Positions 51,327 to 60,547 are shown, counted from the first letter of the stretch. The stretch: 64,000 nucleotides of DNA from Nocardia anocheti (GCF_029675105.1 NZ_JAQQFV010000011.1:165581-229580); one strand, 5' to 3'. Notes: a model not told the origin generated them from the sequence alone. A program made the numbers and translations.

Positions 51327-51761
51327 CTAGCTGGGGGTGAGCACGAAGACCGGGATCTCGCGGTCGGTCTTCTTCTGGTACTCGGCGTAGTCGGGCCAGA
51401 CCGCGACGGCGCGCTCCCACCACTTCGCCTTCTCCGCGCCGGTGACCTCGCGGGCGGTGTAGTCCTTGTTGACCGTGCCATCGCGCAGCTCCACCTGCGG
51501 ATGGGCCTTGATGTTGTAGTACCAGACGGGGTTCTTGGGCGCGCCGCCCAGTGAGGCCACCACGGCGTATTCGCCGTCGTGCTCGACCCGCATGAGCGGC
51601 GTCTTGCGCAGCTTGCCGGTCTTGGCGCCCTTGGTGGTGAGCAGGATGACGGGCTTGCCCTGCATCGAGGTGCCGTCGGTTCCGCCGGAGTTCTCGTAGG
51701 TCTCGGCCTGTTCGCGGGCCCAATCCGAAGTGCTCGGTGCGTACTCTCCTGTCAGTGGCAT
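51327..51761 (-). CDS. Deazaflavin (F420)-dependent nitroreductase, Ddn family
   Basis: Split-barrel protein of 144 residues. It reads PLTGEYAPSTSDWAREQAE, then KPVILLTTKGAKTGKLRKTP with LMRVEHDGEYAVVASLGG, and PKNPVWYYNIKAHPQVEL, all hallmarks of the Ddn/FDOR-A family that reduces quinones or nitro-compounds with F420. It is closely similar to the mycobacterial protein encoded next to ilvA, so this context is conserved. ATG 51761 matches that relative's start; a GTG three codons upstream is also in frame. Confidence 0.93.
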   Translation of the reverse strand: MPLTGEYAPSTSDWAREQAETYENSGGTDGTSMQGKPVILLTTKGAKTGKLRKTPLMRVEHDGEYAVVASLGGAPKNPVWYYNIKAHPQVELRDGTVNKDYTAREVTGAEKAKWWERAVAVWPDYAEYQKKTDREIPVFVLTPS

Positions 51762-51858
51762 GACCTGCACAACGATCGGGCGCGGTGTGATGTTCCCGAC
51801 ACCGCCCGCTCGATAAAGTTTGGTGGACCGAAATCTTCTGTGCGTCTATCCTGTGTGC

Positions 51859-52062
51859 ATGGCAGTGGTCACCCCTTCGGCAGCACGCGCGACGGTCGAC
51901 ATCGCGGGCAGCGCGTGGCCGATCTACAAACTCGAAGCGCTGGTCGCCGGGTTCGTCGTGGGCGCCGTGCTGCTGCTGGTCCTGGGCTCGCCGCAGGCCG
52001 CCGTGCTGGTCGCGGCCGCCGTCGCCGCGCTGCGCTGGACCGTCGGCGCCGTGCGCGCCTGA
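51859..52062 (+). CDS. Small membrane protein
   Basis: Protein of 67 residues with two hydrophobic segments (LEALVAGFVVGAVLLLVLG and AAVLVAAAVAALRWTVGAV). No family is recognised. The ATG is 98 bases from the divergent Ddn-like start, and a candidate -10 (TATCCT) lies just upstream, so the transcript may be nearly leaderless. The stop is one base from the stop of the convergent LAL regulator gene. It could be a false prediction, but the reading frame, hydrophobicity and clean boundaries favour a real gene. Confidence 0.6.
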   Translation: MAVVTPSAARATVDIAGSAWPIYKLEALVAGFVVGAVLLLVLGSPQAAVLVAAAVAALRWTVGAVRA

Positions 52063-52063
52063 C

Positions 52064-54910
52064 TCACTCGCCGAGCTCGAGTTCCTTCAGCTCGCCCCGC
52101 GAGAGCACTCCCAGTTTCGGATACGCCTTGTACAGGTGATGTCCGACCGTGCGGTGACTCAGGAACAATCTCGCCGCGATCTCCCGATTCGACAATCCCC
52201 GCGCCGCCAGCCGCACGATCTGTGACTCCTGCGGCGTGAGCAGGCTCAGCGGTCCCGCGCTCGCCGCCGCCACCGTCCCGACCCCCAGCGCGCTCAGTTC
52301 GGTGCGGGCACGCTCACGCCACGGCCCCGCCTCGAGCCGGTCGAACACTGCCAGGGCCTGTTCCAGCTGGGTGCGGGCGTCGACTTTGCGCTTCTCGCGG
52401 CGCAGCCATTCGCCGTAGAGCAGCCGGGTGCGGGCCTCGTCGAACGGGCGATTCGCGGCGAGCGCGGCCACGAAGTGCGTTTCGGCCTCGGGTCCGTCGG
52501 CCAGCAGTGCCCGCCCGCACGCCACCAGCGCGGTGATCCACTCCTGATCGGCTCGCTCGGCCCAGGCGGTGAGGTCGTCCAGGGCGGCGGTCGCGTCCTC
52601 GGTCGCGCCGAGCCGCACGGCCACCTCGATCCGGTCGGGGAGCGCGCGCAACCCGCTGACATGGTGACGGGCCGGTTCGACCGACATGTGCGCCAGCTCC
52701 GCGCGCGCCGCCTCGAGCCTGCCCTGCCCGAGCGCGAGCAGTCCCAGCGCCGCGTGCGCCCAGGACGCGCCGACCGCGCGCGCCCCGCCGAACTCCTCGG
52801 CCGTCGCCCGCTCGGCCCGCGCGCGCGTCGCGTCCTCGTCGCCGCGCTGGGCCGCCAGATACGCCAGGAACGCGCTGAGCTGCCCCACCCAGTGCGCCTG
52901 CCCGAGATCCTCGGCGATGCGCAGCCCTTCCTCGGCACCGACCCGAGCAGCCCCCGGCCTGCCCGCGAACAGTTGCGCCTCCGACCGGAAGAACAGCAGC
53001 GGCGCCAGCACCCCGATCCGGCCCTGCTCGCGGCATTCGCCGATCAGCTCCTCGGCCAGCTCACCCACCTGCTCGTCCTGCCCGACGACCAGTCCGCTGC
53101 CGCACAGCTGCACCAGATCGGCCGGACTGTCCGCGCCGTTGGCCCTGGCCAGCGCGGCGGCCGTGCGCAGGTCGACCGTGCGATGCCCGGCGACCGCCGT
53201 GATCAGATACCGCGCGATCGGCGTCACCGGATCGCTCTCGGTCAGCGGCAACGTCGCCAGCACCTCAGCCACCTCAGCGATCTCCGCGGGCCCCAGATAC
53301 CACGCGGCATGCACCGCCCGGGTGAGAATCCGCGCCGCCATCCCCGGATCACCCATCCGCGTCGCCCCGCCCGGATCGCCAGCGCACGCCGCCTCGTCCG
53401 GATCGCCGGTGGGCGTCGCCCTGTTCGGATCGCCAGTGCGCGTCGCCCCGGCCGGATCGCCGGTGGGCGGCGCCTCCCCGCCCGGATCACCCGTCCGCGT
53501 CGCCCCGCCCGGATCACCTGTTCGCGCCGCTATCGCGGCCGCCAGCAAGCGCCGATGCGCCGAGGCCGGAACCCCCGCGGCGAAATCGGCCTGCGCGCGG
53601 ACCAGGGCCAGGCGCAGCTCGACCGCGCTGTCGGTACCCGGGGCCGCGGCCCGTTCGGCCAGCGCCACCGCCTGGTCGGTGAGTCCCGCCTCGGTCGCCA
53701 TCTCGGCGGCCAGGGCCAGCCTGCGTGACCGGCCGCGCGCGGTGACGCCGAGCGCGGCGGCGCGCTCGTAGGCGGCGACCGCGCCGTGGAAACCGTGGCG
53801 GCGCCGGGCCCGCTCGGCGGTGCGCTCGAGCAGGGTCGCGGTCGTCTCGTCCGGGCCGGTGGCGGCGCAGGCCCGATGCCAGGCGTGCAGGTCGGCGGTG
53901 TCCTCGGTGTCGAACGCGGCAGCCAGGGCGCGGTGCGCGGCCAGGCGCTGGGTCAGCGCCGAACCCTGGTAGACCGCCGCGCGCAGCAGCGGATGCCGCC
54001 AGGTGAGCACCGCGCCGTCGGTACGCACCAGCTCCGCGTCCTGGGCGGGCTGTAGATCGTCGAGAACGACGCCGAGGGTGTCCGCGGCGCGCAGCACCGG
54101 CGCCAGCTCCGGCGACCCGGCCGTCGCGGCCACCAGCAGCACCGTGCGGGTGGCGGCGGGCAACCGGGTGACCCGCCCGTGGAAGGCCAGCTGCAGCCGC
54201 TGGGTGAGCGCCAGCGGATGCGCCCGGGTCGGCGTCGTGGCGCCGAGGGTCGACGGAAGTTCCAGCAGCGCGAGCGGATTGCCGCCCGACTCGCTGAGCA
54301 GCCGATACCGGTCGGTGGGGGAGAGCCGGACCGGGCCCGCGTCCAGCAGCGCGGCCGCCGCCTCCGGTCGCAGCCCCGGCACCACGAGTTCCGGCAGACC
54401 GGGCGCGGGGAAATCCTCGGGGCCGGACCGGGTGGCGAACACCATGACCACCCCCTCGGCGTCGAGCCTGCGCGCCGCGAACAACAGTGCCTCGGCACTG
54501 GCCCGGTCCAGCCAGTGCGCGTCGTCGATCAGGCACAGGAGTGGACCGTCGGCGGCTTCCTCGGCCAGCAGTGTCAGTACCGCGAGCCCGATCAGCATCC
54601 GGTCCGCCGGGGTCCCGTCCCCGAGCCCGAAGGCGGCCTCGAGCGCCTCGCGCTGCCGGGGCGGCAAGCCCGGCACCAGCGCCATTCCCGGCCGGATCAG
54701 CAGATGCAGGGCCGCGAACGGCAATTCGGCCTCGGACTCGATCCCCGCGCTGCGCGCCGTCGGAAGCCCTTGGGCCGCCGCGTAATCCAGCAGCGCGGAT
54801 TTGCCGATCCCCGCCTCACCGCGCAACACCAGTGCCCCACTGCGCCCCGCCCGCGCCGCGGTGAGCAGGTCGTCGATCCTGGCCTGTTCGGCGTCGCGCC
54901 CGTGCAACAT
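52064..54910 (-). CDS. LAL-type (large ATP-binding LuxR) transcriptional regulator
   Basis: Complete STAND-type regulator of 948 residues. Walker A is LRGEAGIGKSALLDYAA near residue 36 and Walker B is LLCLIDDAHWLDRASAEALL near residue 130; ESGGNPLALLELP and TPR-like helices follow. The C-terminal LuxR helix-turn-helix is LTPQESQIVRLAARGLSN with FLSHRTVGHHLYKAYPKLG. Residues about 463-525 are an in-frame expansion of seven GDP-containing nonapeptides. The start is ATG 54910; GTG codons just upstream are alternatives. It faces a SnoaL-like gene and membrane-protein gene across a 160-base gap, the likely targets. Confidence 0.93.
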   Translation of the reverse strand: MLHGRDAEQARIDDLLTAARAGRSGALVLRGEAGIGKSALLDYAAAQGLPTARSAGIESEAELPFAALHLLIRPGMALVPGLPPRQREALEAAFGLGDGTPADRMLIGLAVLTLLAEEAADGPLLCLIDDAHWLDRASAEALLFAARRLDAEGVVMVFATRSGPEDFPAPGLPELVVPGLRPEAAAALLDAGPVRLSPTDRYRLLSESGGNPLALLELPSTLGATTPTRAHPLALTQRLQLAFHGRVTRLPAATRTVLLVAATAGSPELAPVLRAADTLGVVLDDLQPAQDAELVRTDGAVLTWRHPLLRAAVYQGSALTQRLAAHRALAAAFDTEDTADLHAWHRACAATGPDETTATLLERTAERARRRHGFHGAVAAYERAAALGVTARGRSRRLALAAEMATEAGLTDQAVALAERAAAPGTDSAVELRLALVRAQADFAAGVPASAHRRLLAAAIAARTGDPGGATRTGDPGGEAPPTGDPAGATRTGDPNRATPTGDPDEAACAGDPGGATRMGDPGMAARILTRAVHAAWYLGPAEIAEVAEVLATLPLTESDPVTPIARYLITAVAGHRTVDLRTAAALARANGADSPADLVQLCGSGLVVGQDEQVGELAEELIGECREQGRIGVLAPLLFFRSEAQLFAGRPGAARVGAEEGLRIAEDLGQAHWVGQLSAFLAYLAAQRGDEDATRARAERATAEEFGGARAVGASWAHAALGLLALGQGRLEAARAELAHMSVEPARHHVSGLRALPDRIEVAVRLGATEDATAALDDLTAWAERADQEWITALVACGRALLADGPEAETHFVAALAANRPFDEARTRLLYGEWLRREKRKVDARTQLEQALAVFDRLEAGPWRERARTELSALGVGTVAAASAGPLSLLTPQESQIVRLAARGLSNREIAARLFLSHRTVGHHLYKAYPKLGVLSRGELKELELGE
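53337..53520. repeat. 27-base in-frame repeat (GDPGGATRT type) inside the second LAL regulator
   Basis: Seven units encode variants of GDPGGATRT: GDPGGATRT, GDPGGEAPPT, GDPAGATRT, GDPNRATPT, GDPDEAACA, GDPGGATRM and GDPGMAARI. Six are 27 bases and one is 30. The Gly/Asp/Pro-rich segment interrupts an otherwise helical region between LLAAAIAAR and LTRAVHAAWYL. It is likely a flexible loop prone to slippage. Confidence 0.85.
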
Positions 54911-55070
54911 ACGCACCACGCTAACGCCGCGACCGGCACCCGACAGTAGCCCGGTCGGGAAAGTACCTATAGGCGACTGATTCGACGACCCCCACCGGCG
55001 CCATAACGTAGGTGTCATCACGGGAAACAACCCGAGAAACACGAGCTCAAAGCCTATTTCGGAGGTAGAG
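54911..55070. promoter_or_regulatory. Divergent control region between the LAL regulator and the SnoaL-like gene
   Basis: This 160-base gap must hold promoters for both directions. Visible elements are the palindrome CCTATAGG (54966-54973), a candidate rightward -10 (TAACGT, about 55003-55008) and a strong GGAGG ribosome site before ATG 55071. No LuxR box can be named with confidence. Confidence 0.45.
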
Positions 55071-55427
55071 ATGAACACCGTCGTCGCGCAGTACCTGGAG
55101 GCATGGAACACCCGCGAGCCCGGCGCCCGCCGCGCCGCGGTCACCCGCCTGTTCACCGACGGCGCCCGCTACGTCGACCCGCTGGTGGCCGTCACCGGCC
55201 ACGCCGAACTCGAAGCCGCCATCGCCGGTGTGCAGACCCAGTTCCCCGACTGGACCTTCCGGCTGGCCGGTCCGGTCGACGCCCACCACGACCAGGTGCG
55301 CTTCACCTGGGGCCTCGGCCCCGCCGACGGCGAGCCCGTGGTGATCGGCTTCGACGTCGCCGTCCTCGCCGACGGACGCATCGACAGCGTCTACGGCTTC
55401 CTCGACCAGGTTCCCGCCACCGCCTGA
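55071..55427 (+). CDS. SnoaL-like / NTF2-fold protein
   Basis: Small protein of 118 residues of the SnoaL-like NTF2 superfamily. It reads VVAQYLEAWNTREPGARRAA, then DGARYVDPLVAVTGHAELEA, TQFPDWTFRLAGPVDAHHDQ and GFDVAVLADGRIDSVYGFLD, the usual cone-shaped fold order. Members are cyclases, isomerases or binding proteins; function is not predictable. It has a strong GGAGG ribosome site and lies upstream of a small membrane protein with 28 bases between, so the two form an operon. The divergent LAL regulator is the likely controller. Confidence 0.88.
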   Translation: MNTVVAQYLEAWNTREPGARRAAVTRLFTDGARYVDPLVAVTGHAELEAAIAGVQTQFPDWTFRLAGPVDAHHDQVRFTWGLGPADGEPVVIGFDVAVLADGRIDSVYGFLDQVPATA

Positions 55428-55455
55428 CCTTCCCTCTCAGCCAAGGAGTTCCGCC

Positions 55456-55872
55456 ATGACCACCGCCGCCTCGTCCCGCCTGTCCGCCCTCACCGCCGGG
55501 CCCGCCCTGCTGCCGTTCTCGCTGCGCCTGGACGCCGTCGTCACCACCGCCAACGGCCTGGCCTACCTCGCGCTGGCCGGACCGCTGGAAAACCTGCTCG
55601 GCCTGGACGCCGGTCTCGGCCGCGCGATCGGGGTGTTCCTCACGGTGTACGGCCTCGCGGTCGCCGTGATCGGCACCCGTGACCCGATCAACCGGACCGC
55701 GACGGCCGCGGTGGCCATCGGAAACTCGGGCTGGGTCGTGGCGAGCCTGGCGGCCTTGATCAGCGGCGCGCTGAGCCTGACCACGGTCGGCGCGGTGTGG
55801 GCGGTACTCCAGTCCATCACCGTCGGCGCCTTCGCGGCCCTGCAGTACCTCGCTCTGCGCCGCACCCGCTGA
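55456..55872 (+). CDS. Four-helix integral membrane protein of unknown function
   Basis: Protein of 138 residues with four hydrophobic segments (VVTTANGLAYLALAGPLENL, AIGVFLTVYGLAVAVIG, GNSGWVVASLAALISGAL, VWAVLQSITVGAFAALQYLA). I do not recognise a named family. Similar small membrane proteins occur beside SnoaL-like genes in actinobacteria. It is in an operon with the SnoaL-like gene and has AAGGAG before the ATG. A perfect bidirectional terminator follows directly. Confidence 0.8.
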   Translation: MTTAASSRLSALTAGPALLPFSLRLDAVVTTANGLAYLALAGPLENLLGLDAGLGRAIGVFLTVYGLAVAVIGTRDPINRTATAAVAIGNSGWVVASLAALISGALSLTTVGAVWAVLQSITVGAFAALQYLALRRTR

Positions 55873-55877
55873 CGCCC

Positions 55878-55919
55878 GACGACGCGGGGTCACCCTCCGG
55901 TGGCCCCGCGTCGTCGTGT
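55878..55919. terminator. Bidirectional terminator between the membrane-protein operon and treY
   Basis: Perfect 12-base arms GACGACGCGGGG (55878-55889) and CCCCGCGTCGTC (55904-55915), extendable inwards by CA/TG. It sits exactly between two convergent stops. Confidence 0.85.
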
Positions 55920-58340
55920 TCAGCGCACCAGCAGCGCGACCGGCAACCGGGCGAACAGCGCGTCGGCCCTGGCGATTCCGGCGTAGGTGTTGCCGGTCAG
56001 CCGATCGGTCCAATTGCCTTCCGGCAGCGGCAGGGTGGTGTCCAGCCAGCCGGTCGGCGCCAGCCCCACCGAGTGCCGCGCCGCCGCCACGATCACCTCG
56101 GGTTCCTCCCCGGCGGGCCCGCGCCCGTAGGCGACGAACCGGTGCGCGTGCTCACCCACGGCGTACAGCGGCCGGTACATCCCGCCGACGAAGCACTCCG
56201 GCCGCTCCCGCCGCAACCACAGCGCGTAGGCCACCACCCACATCTTCGCCGCCCCCGTGGTGTCCAGCGTCGGTGTGTCGGTGAGGGATTGGAGCATGCC
56301 CGCGCGCACCGCGAAGTTCACCGGCCGCCGGTTGTCCGGGTCGACCAGCGAGTCCTCCCACAGCTCGGTGCCCTGATAGATGTCCGGAATCCCGGGCCCG
56401 CACAGCTGCAACAGCTTCTGCGCCACCGCGTCCGACCACGCGTGCGGCGCGAGCTCGTGCGCCAGATCGCCGATTCCCGTCCCCACCGGCCCGTCGATCA
56501 CCGCGTCCAGCCAGCCGTGCACCCGCGACTCGAACGCCGCGTCCGGCTCCTCCCACGAGGTCTTGACCCCCGCCTCGCGCATCGACTTCTCCGCGAACTG
56601 GTGCAGCCGGTCACGCAGTCCCGGCACCGACGACGCGGGCCGCCCGTCGGCGGGCCACACCCCGAACATGTTCTGCAACAGGAACAGTGCCGTCGCCCCG
56701 TCCGGCGCTGGCGTGGTCTCCAGCCAGCCGCGCACCCGCAGCGCCCACACATCGGCCACCTGCGAGAGCACCCCGATCCGGGCGCGCACGTCCTCGCCGC
56801 GCTTGGTGTCGTGGGTCGACAGCGTCGTCATGGTGGCGGGCCAGCGCTGCGCGCGCTCGCTGTTGGACAGGTGGAAGTCGTTGATCGAATGCCCGAACCG
56901 CGCCGGATTCCCGCCGACCTCCTGCAGCGACACCAGCCGCGCGCCCTGATAGAACATGGTGTCCTCGACCGATTTCGCCGTGATCGCCCCGCACACCTGG
57001 GAGAACCGCGTCGCCGCCTCCCCACCCACCGCCAGCGCGGTGACCAGCACCGACAGCGGCGCGGTGAGCTCGGCATTGCGCTTCTCCACCTCCGCCACCA
57101 CCGCGGCGGTGATCCCGGCCAGCGGCGCGTAGTCCACCCGGTAGACCGGCATGAACGCCAACACCTCGATGGTCGCGTTGCTCACCGACAGCGTGTCGAA
57201 ACTGCCCGCGTTGCCGTCGCGTTTGATCGCCGCGACCAGCCGCCGGATCTCCGGCGCCAGAATCGTCTCGGCCACCGCGCGCTTGATCCGATGCTCGGTC
57301 TCGCCGAACCAGGCCCGATCACTGCCGTGCCCGGCCACCTGCTGCGACAACTCGGTCAGCGGCGCCTCCCCGGCCGGATCGAGCAGCACCCCGCCGACAT
57401 CGGCGAGCGCGTCGTAGCCGGTGGTCCCGTCGACCGGCAGCGTCGCGTCGAGCGGCTCCCGATTGGCCAGGATCTTCTCCACCAGCAGCAGCCGCTGCGG
57501 CCCGATCAGCCTGCGTAGTCGGGTGAGATAGGCGCTCGGATGCGCCAGCCCGTCGGGATGGTCCACCCGCACCCCGTCGATCAGATCGTGCTCGCACCAG
57601 GCCGCCAGCTCCCGATGCGTGGCCTCGAAGACCTCCGGGTCCTCCTGCCGGATGGCGGCCAGACTGCTCACCGCGAAGAACCGCCGATAGGTGCACACGC
57701 CCGCCTTCCAGCTCACCAGCCGGTAGTGCTGGCGGTCGTGGATGCGCAGCGCGTTGTCGCCGTCGGTGCCCGGCGCGATCGGGAAACGCAGATCGTGCAG
57801 CGCGAGCATCGGTTCCGGGCCGGACCGGTCGACGGTCAGCGCGGCCGGATCGTTCTCGCTCTGCAGCACCGGCAGCGCCAGCCGCCCACCCGCTCCGTTG
57901 CCCTGACTCCAGTCGATGTCGAAGAACCGCGCGTACTTGGAGTTCTGGCCGGTCCGCAGCACATCCCACCACCACGGGTTCTGTCGCGGATCGCCGACGC
58001 CCACATGATTGGGCACCAGATCCACGATCAACCCCATGCCGCGACTGCGCACCTCGTCCGAGAGCGCCTTGAGCCCGGTCGGTCCGCCCAGCGCCGCCGA
58101 GACCGTGGTCGGATCGGTGACGTCGTAGCCGTGCGTCGACCCGTGCGTCGCGGTGAGGATCGGCGACAGGTACAGGTGCGAGATACCCAGCTGCTGCAGG
58201 TATTCGGCGATGGCCCGCGCGTCGGCGAAGGTCAGCGCGTCCGGCCGCAGTTGCAGCCGGTAGGTGCTGCGGACCGTGCTCGGCCGGATGGGCGCGCGGT
58301 GCAGCAGGGTGAGCGGGTCGGTCACGTAGGTCTCGGTCAT
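55920..58340 (-). CDS. treY: Malto-oligosyltrehalose synthase
   Basis: GH13 isomerase of 806 residues that turns the reducing-end alpha-1,4 bond of maltodextrins into an alpha-1,1 bond for TreZ to cut. The opening STYRLQLRPDALTFADARAI and LGISHLYLSPILTATHGSTH are family signatures, followed by LIVDLVPNHVGVG, the nucleophile Asp in LIDGVRVDHPDGL, the acid Glu in LLVEKILANREPL and STHDTKRGEDVRARIG. It follows treX by eight bases. ATG 58340 was chosen for this tight spacing and the conserved start; longer readings overlap treX. Confidence 0.95.
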   Translation of the reverse strand: MTETYVTDPLTLLHRAPIRPSTVRSTYRLQLRPDALTFADARAIAEYLQQLGISHLYLSPILTATHGSTHGYDVTDPTTVSAALGGPTGLKALSDEVRSRGMGLIVDLVPNHVGVGDPRQNPWWWDVLRTGQNSKYARFFDIDWSQGNGAGGRLALPVLQSENDPAALTVDRSGPEPMLALHDLRFPIAPGTDGDNALRIHDRQHYRLVSWKAGVCTYRRFFAVSSLAAIRQEDPEVFEATHRELAAWCEHDLIDGVRVDHPDGLAHPSAYLTRLRRLIGPQRLLLVEKILANREPLDATLPVDGTTGYDALADVGGVLLDPAGEAPLTELSQQVAGHGSDRAWFGETEHRIKRAVAETILAPEIRRLVAAIKRDGNAGSFDTLSVSNATIEVLAFMPVYRVDYAPLAGITAAVVAEVEKRNAELTAPLSVLVTALAVGGEAATRFSQVCGAITAKSVEDTMFYQGARLVSLQEVGGNPARFGHSINDFHLSNSERAQRWPATMTTLSTHDTKRGEDVRARIGVLSQVADVWALRVRGWLETTPAPDGATALFLLQNMFGVWPADGRPASSVPGLRDRLHQFAEKSMREAGVKTSWEEPDAAFESRVHGWLDAVIDGPVGTGIGDLAHELAPHAWSDAVAQKLLQLCGPGIPDIYQGTELWEDSLVDPDNRRPVNFAVRAGMLQSLTDTPTLDTTGAAKMWVVAYALWLRRERPECFVGGMYRPLYAVGEHAHRFVAYGRGPAGEEPEVIVAAARHSVGLAPTGWLDTTLPLPEGNWTDRLTGNTYAGIARADALFARLPVALLVR

Positions 58341-58348
58341 CGTCTCGG

Positions 58349-60460
58349 CTAGGCGGTTCGGCGCAGTACCAGCAGGCAGCGGCTGGGGACAGGGAGTATC
58401 GCCGACGCGGCGAAGACGGCGTCGGCGGCACCGGTGGGGGTCGAACAATCCAGGGCGAGAGTCCATTCGACACCGAACTCGGGCCCCGGCACTACGAAAT
58501 CGATCGCTTCGTCGTGCGCATTGAAGCACAGCAGGAACGAGTCGTCGGTGATGCGTTCCCCGCGCGGACCCGGCTCGGGAATCCCGTCCCCGTCGAGCAG
58601 CATGGCCAGCGACTTGGCGAACCCGCTGTCCCAGTCCGCGGTGGTCATCTCGGTGCCCGCCGGGGTGAACCAGCCGATCTCGCGTCCCCGCGCGCCGTCA
58701 CCCGGCCCGGCCGCCAGGAACCGGCGCCGCCGGAAGATCGGATGCGCGGTCCGCAGCGCGATCACCGACCGGGTGAAGGCCAGCAGCTCGGCGTCGGCGC
58801 TGGCCCAGTCCATCCACGACAGCGCCGAATCCTGGCAGTACACATTGTTGTTGCCCGATTGCGTGCGGCCGATCTCGTCGCCGTGCGAGAGCATCGGCGT
58901 GCCCTGACTCAGGATCAGCGTGGCCAGCAGATTCCGCTGCTGACGCCCCCGCAGCGCCAGGACCGCCGCGTCGTCGGTCGGTCCCTCCACCCCGCAGTTC
59001 CAGGACCGGTTGTAACTCTCCCCGTCACGATTGCCCTCCCCGTTGGCGTCGTTGTGTTTCTCGTTGTAGGACACCAGATCCCGCAGCGTGAAGCCATCGT
59101 GCGCGGTGACGAAGTTGATGCTCGCGCCCGGCCGCCGTCCGGTCGACTCGTACAGATCCGAGGACCCGGTGAGCCGATAGGCGAATTCGCCCAAGGTCGC
59201 TGGCTCCCCCCGCCAGTAATCGCGCACAGTGTCGCGGTACTTGCCGTTCCACTCGGTCCACAGGGTGGGGAAGTTACCGACCTGATAGCCGCCCTCGCCC
59301 ACGTCCCACGGCTCGGCGATGAGCTTCACCTGGCTCACCACCGGGTCCTGGTGCACCAGATCGAAGAACGCGGAAAGCCGGTCCACATCGTGCAATTCGC
59401 GCGCCAATGTAGCGGCGAGGTCGAAGCGGAAGCCGTCGACGTGCATGTCCAGGATCCAGTAGCGCAGCGAGTCCATGATCAGCTGCAAGGTGTGCGGATG
59501 CCGCACATTGAGACTGTTGCCGGTGCCGGTGTAGTCGCGGTAGTGCTCGGGATTCGCTTCGTCGAGCCGGTAGTAGGCGGCATTGTCGATCCCGCGCAGA
59601 CTCAGCGTCGGCCCGAAGTGATTGCCCTCGCCGGTGTGGTTGTAGACCACGTCGAGGATCACCTCGATGCCCTCGGCGTGCATGGCCCGCACCATCGCCT
59701 TGAACTCGGTCACCGCCGCGTCCCCGCGCGGCCGCGCCGAATACTGGTTGTGCGGGGCGAGATACCCGATGCTGTTGTAGCCCCAGTAATTACGCAGACC
59801 CTGGTCGGTCAGCACGTGATCGTGGAAGAACTGGTGCACCGGCATCAGCTCGATCGCGGTGACGCCCAGGCTCTTCAGATGCTCGATGATCGCCGGATGC
59901 GCCAGCCCGGCGTAGGTGCCGCGCAGCTCCGGTGGCACGTCCGGATGCGTCATCGTCATGCCCTTGACGTGCGCCTCGTAGATCACCGTCTCGTGGTAGG
60001 GCCGGTTCGGCGGCCGATCGGCACCCCAGTCGAAGAACGGGTTGATCACCACCCCGGTCATCGTCTTGCCGAGCGAGTCCAGGCCGTGGGTGTAGAGCGA
60101 GGGATCGTTGACGAACTCGCCGTCGAACGCCTTCCCGTACGGGTCGAGCAGCAGCTTGCTCGGATCGCAGCGCAAGCCGAGTTCCGGCTCGAAGGGCCCG
60201 TGGATCCGGAAGCCGTAGCGCTGCCCCGGTGTGACCGTGGGCAGATAGGCGTGCCAGACGTGCCCGTCGACCTCGTCCAGGCCGATCCGCGTCTCGCCAC
60301 CGTCCTTGCCGATCAGACACAGGTCCACCCCGGTGGCCACCTCGGAGAACACCGAGAAGTTGGTGCCCGCCCCGTCGTAGGTCGCGCCCAGCGGATACGC
60401 CGTCCCCGGCCACACCCCCAGTGCGGTCAGCTCACCGGATCGGTCGTGCGGGCTCGACAT
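58349..60460 (-). CDS. treX: Glycogen debranching enzyme (isoamylase type)
   Basis: GH13 debranching enzyme of 703 residues (TreX/GlgX) that removes alpha-1,6 branches from glycogen to give linear chains for TreY. The CBM48 domain (WPGTAYPLGATYDGAGTNFS) precedes the barrel: VILDVVYNHTGEGNHFGP, the nucleophile in VDGFRFDLAATLAREL, the Glu in KLIAEPWDVGEGGYQVGN and INFVTAHDGFTLRDLVSYN. It begins the treX-treY transcription unit and diverges from bioA across a 141-base gap. In mycobacteria treX, treY and treZ form one unit; here treZ has moved. Confidence 0.95.
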   Translation of the reverse strand: MSSPHDRSGELTALGVWPGTAYPLGATYDGAGTNFSVFSEVATGVDLCLIGKDGGETRIGLDEVDGHVWHAYLPTVTPGQRYGFRIHGPFEPELGLRCDPSKLLLDPYGKAFDGEFVNDPSLYTHGLDSLGKTMTGVVINPFFDWGADRPPNRPYHETVIYEAHVKGMTMTHPDVPPELRGTYAGLAHPAIIEHLKSLGVTAIELMPVHQFFHDHVLTDQGLRNYWGYNSIGYLAPHNQYSARPRGDAAVTEFKAMVRAMHAEGIEVILDVVYNHTGEGNHFGPTLSLRGIDNAAYYRLDEANPEHYRDYTGTGNSLNVRHPHTLQLIMDSLRYWILDMHVDGFRFDLAATLARELHDVDRLSAFFDLVHQDPVVSQVKLIAEPWDVGEGGYQVGNFPTLWTEWNGKYRDTVRDYWRGEPATLGEFAYRLTGSSDLYESTGRRPGASINFVTAHDGFTLRDLVSYNEKHNDANGEGNRDGESYNRSWNCGVEGPTDDAAVLALRGRQQRNLLATLILSQGTPMLSHGDEIGRTQSGNNNVYCQDSALSWMDWASADAELLAFTRSVIALRTAHPIFRRRRFLAAGPGDGARGREIGWFTPAGTEMTTADWDSGFAKSLAMLLDGDGIPEPGPRGERITDDSFLLCFNAHDEAIDFVVPGPEFGVEWTLALDCSTPTGAADAVFAASAILPVPSRCLLVLRRTA

Positions 60461-60541
60461 GCCACGACAGTAGAGGAATCCATGACCGGCCCGCGCGCGG
60501 ATGTGGCGGCCGACTCTCCGTCCGCGCGATCCGCCGGGTGC

Positions 60542-60547
60542 TAACTT
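60542..60547 (+). promoter_or_regulatory. Candidate -10 of bioA, overlapped by the BioQ-like operator
   Basis: TAACTT lies 55 bases upstream of the bioA start and shares bases with the inverted repeat at 60545-60561. Repressor binding there would block RNA polymerase. No clear -35 is visible. Confidence 0.45.
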
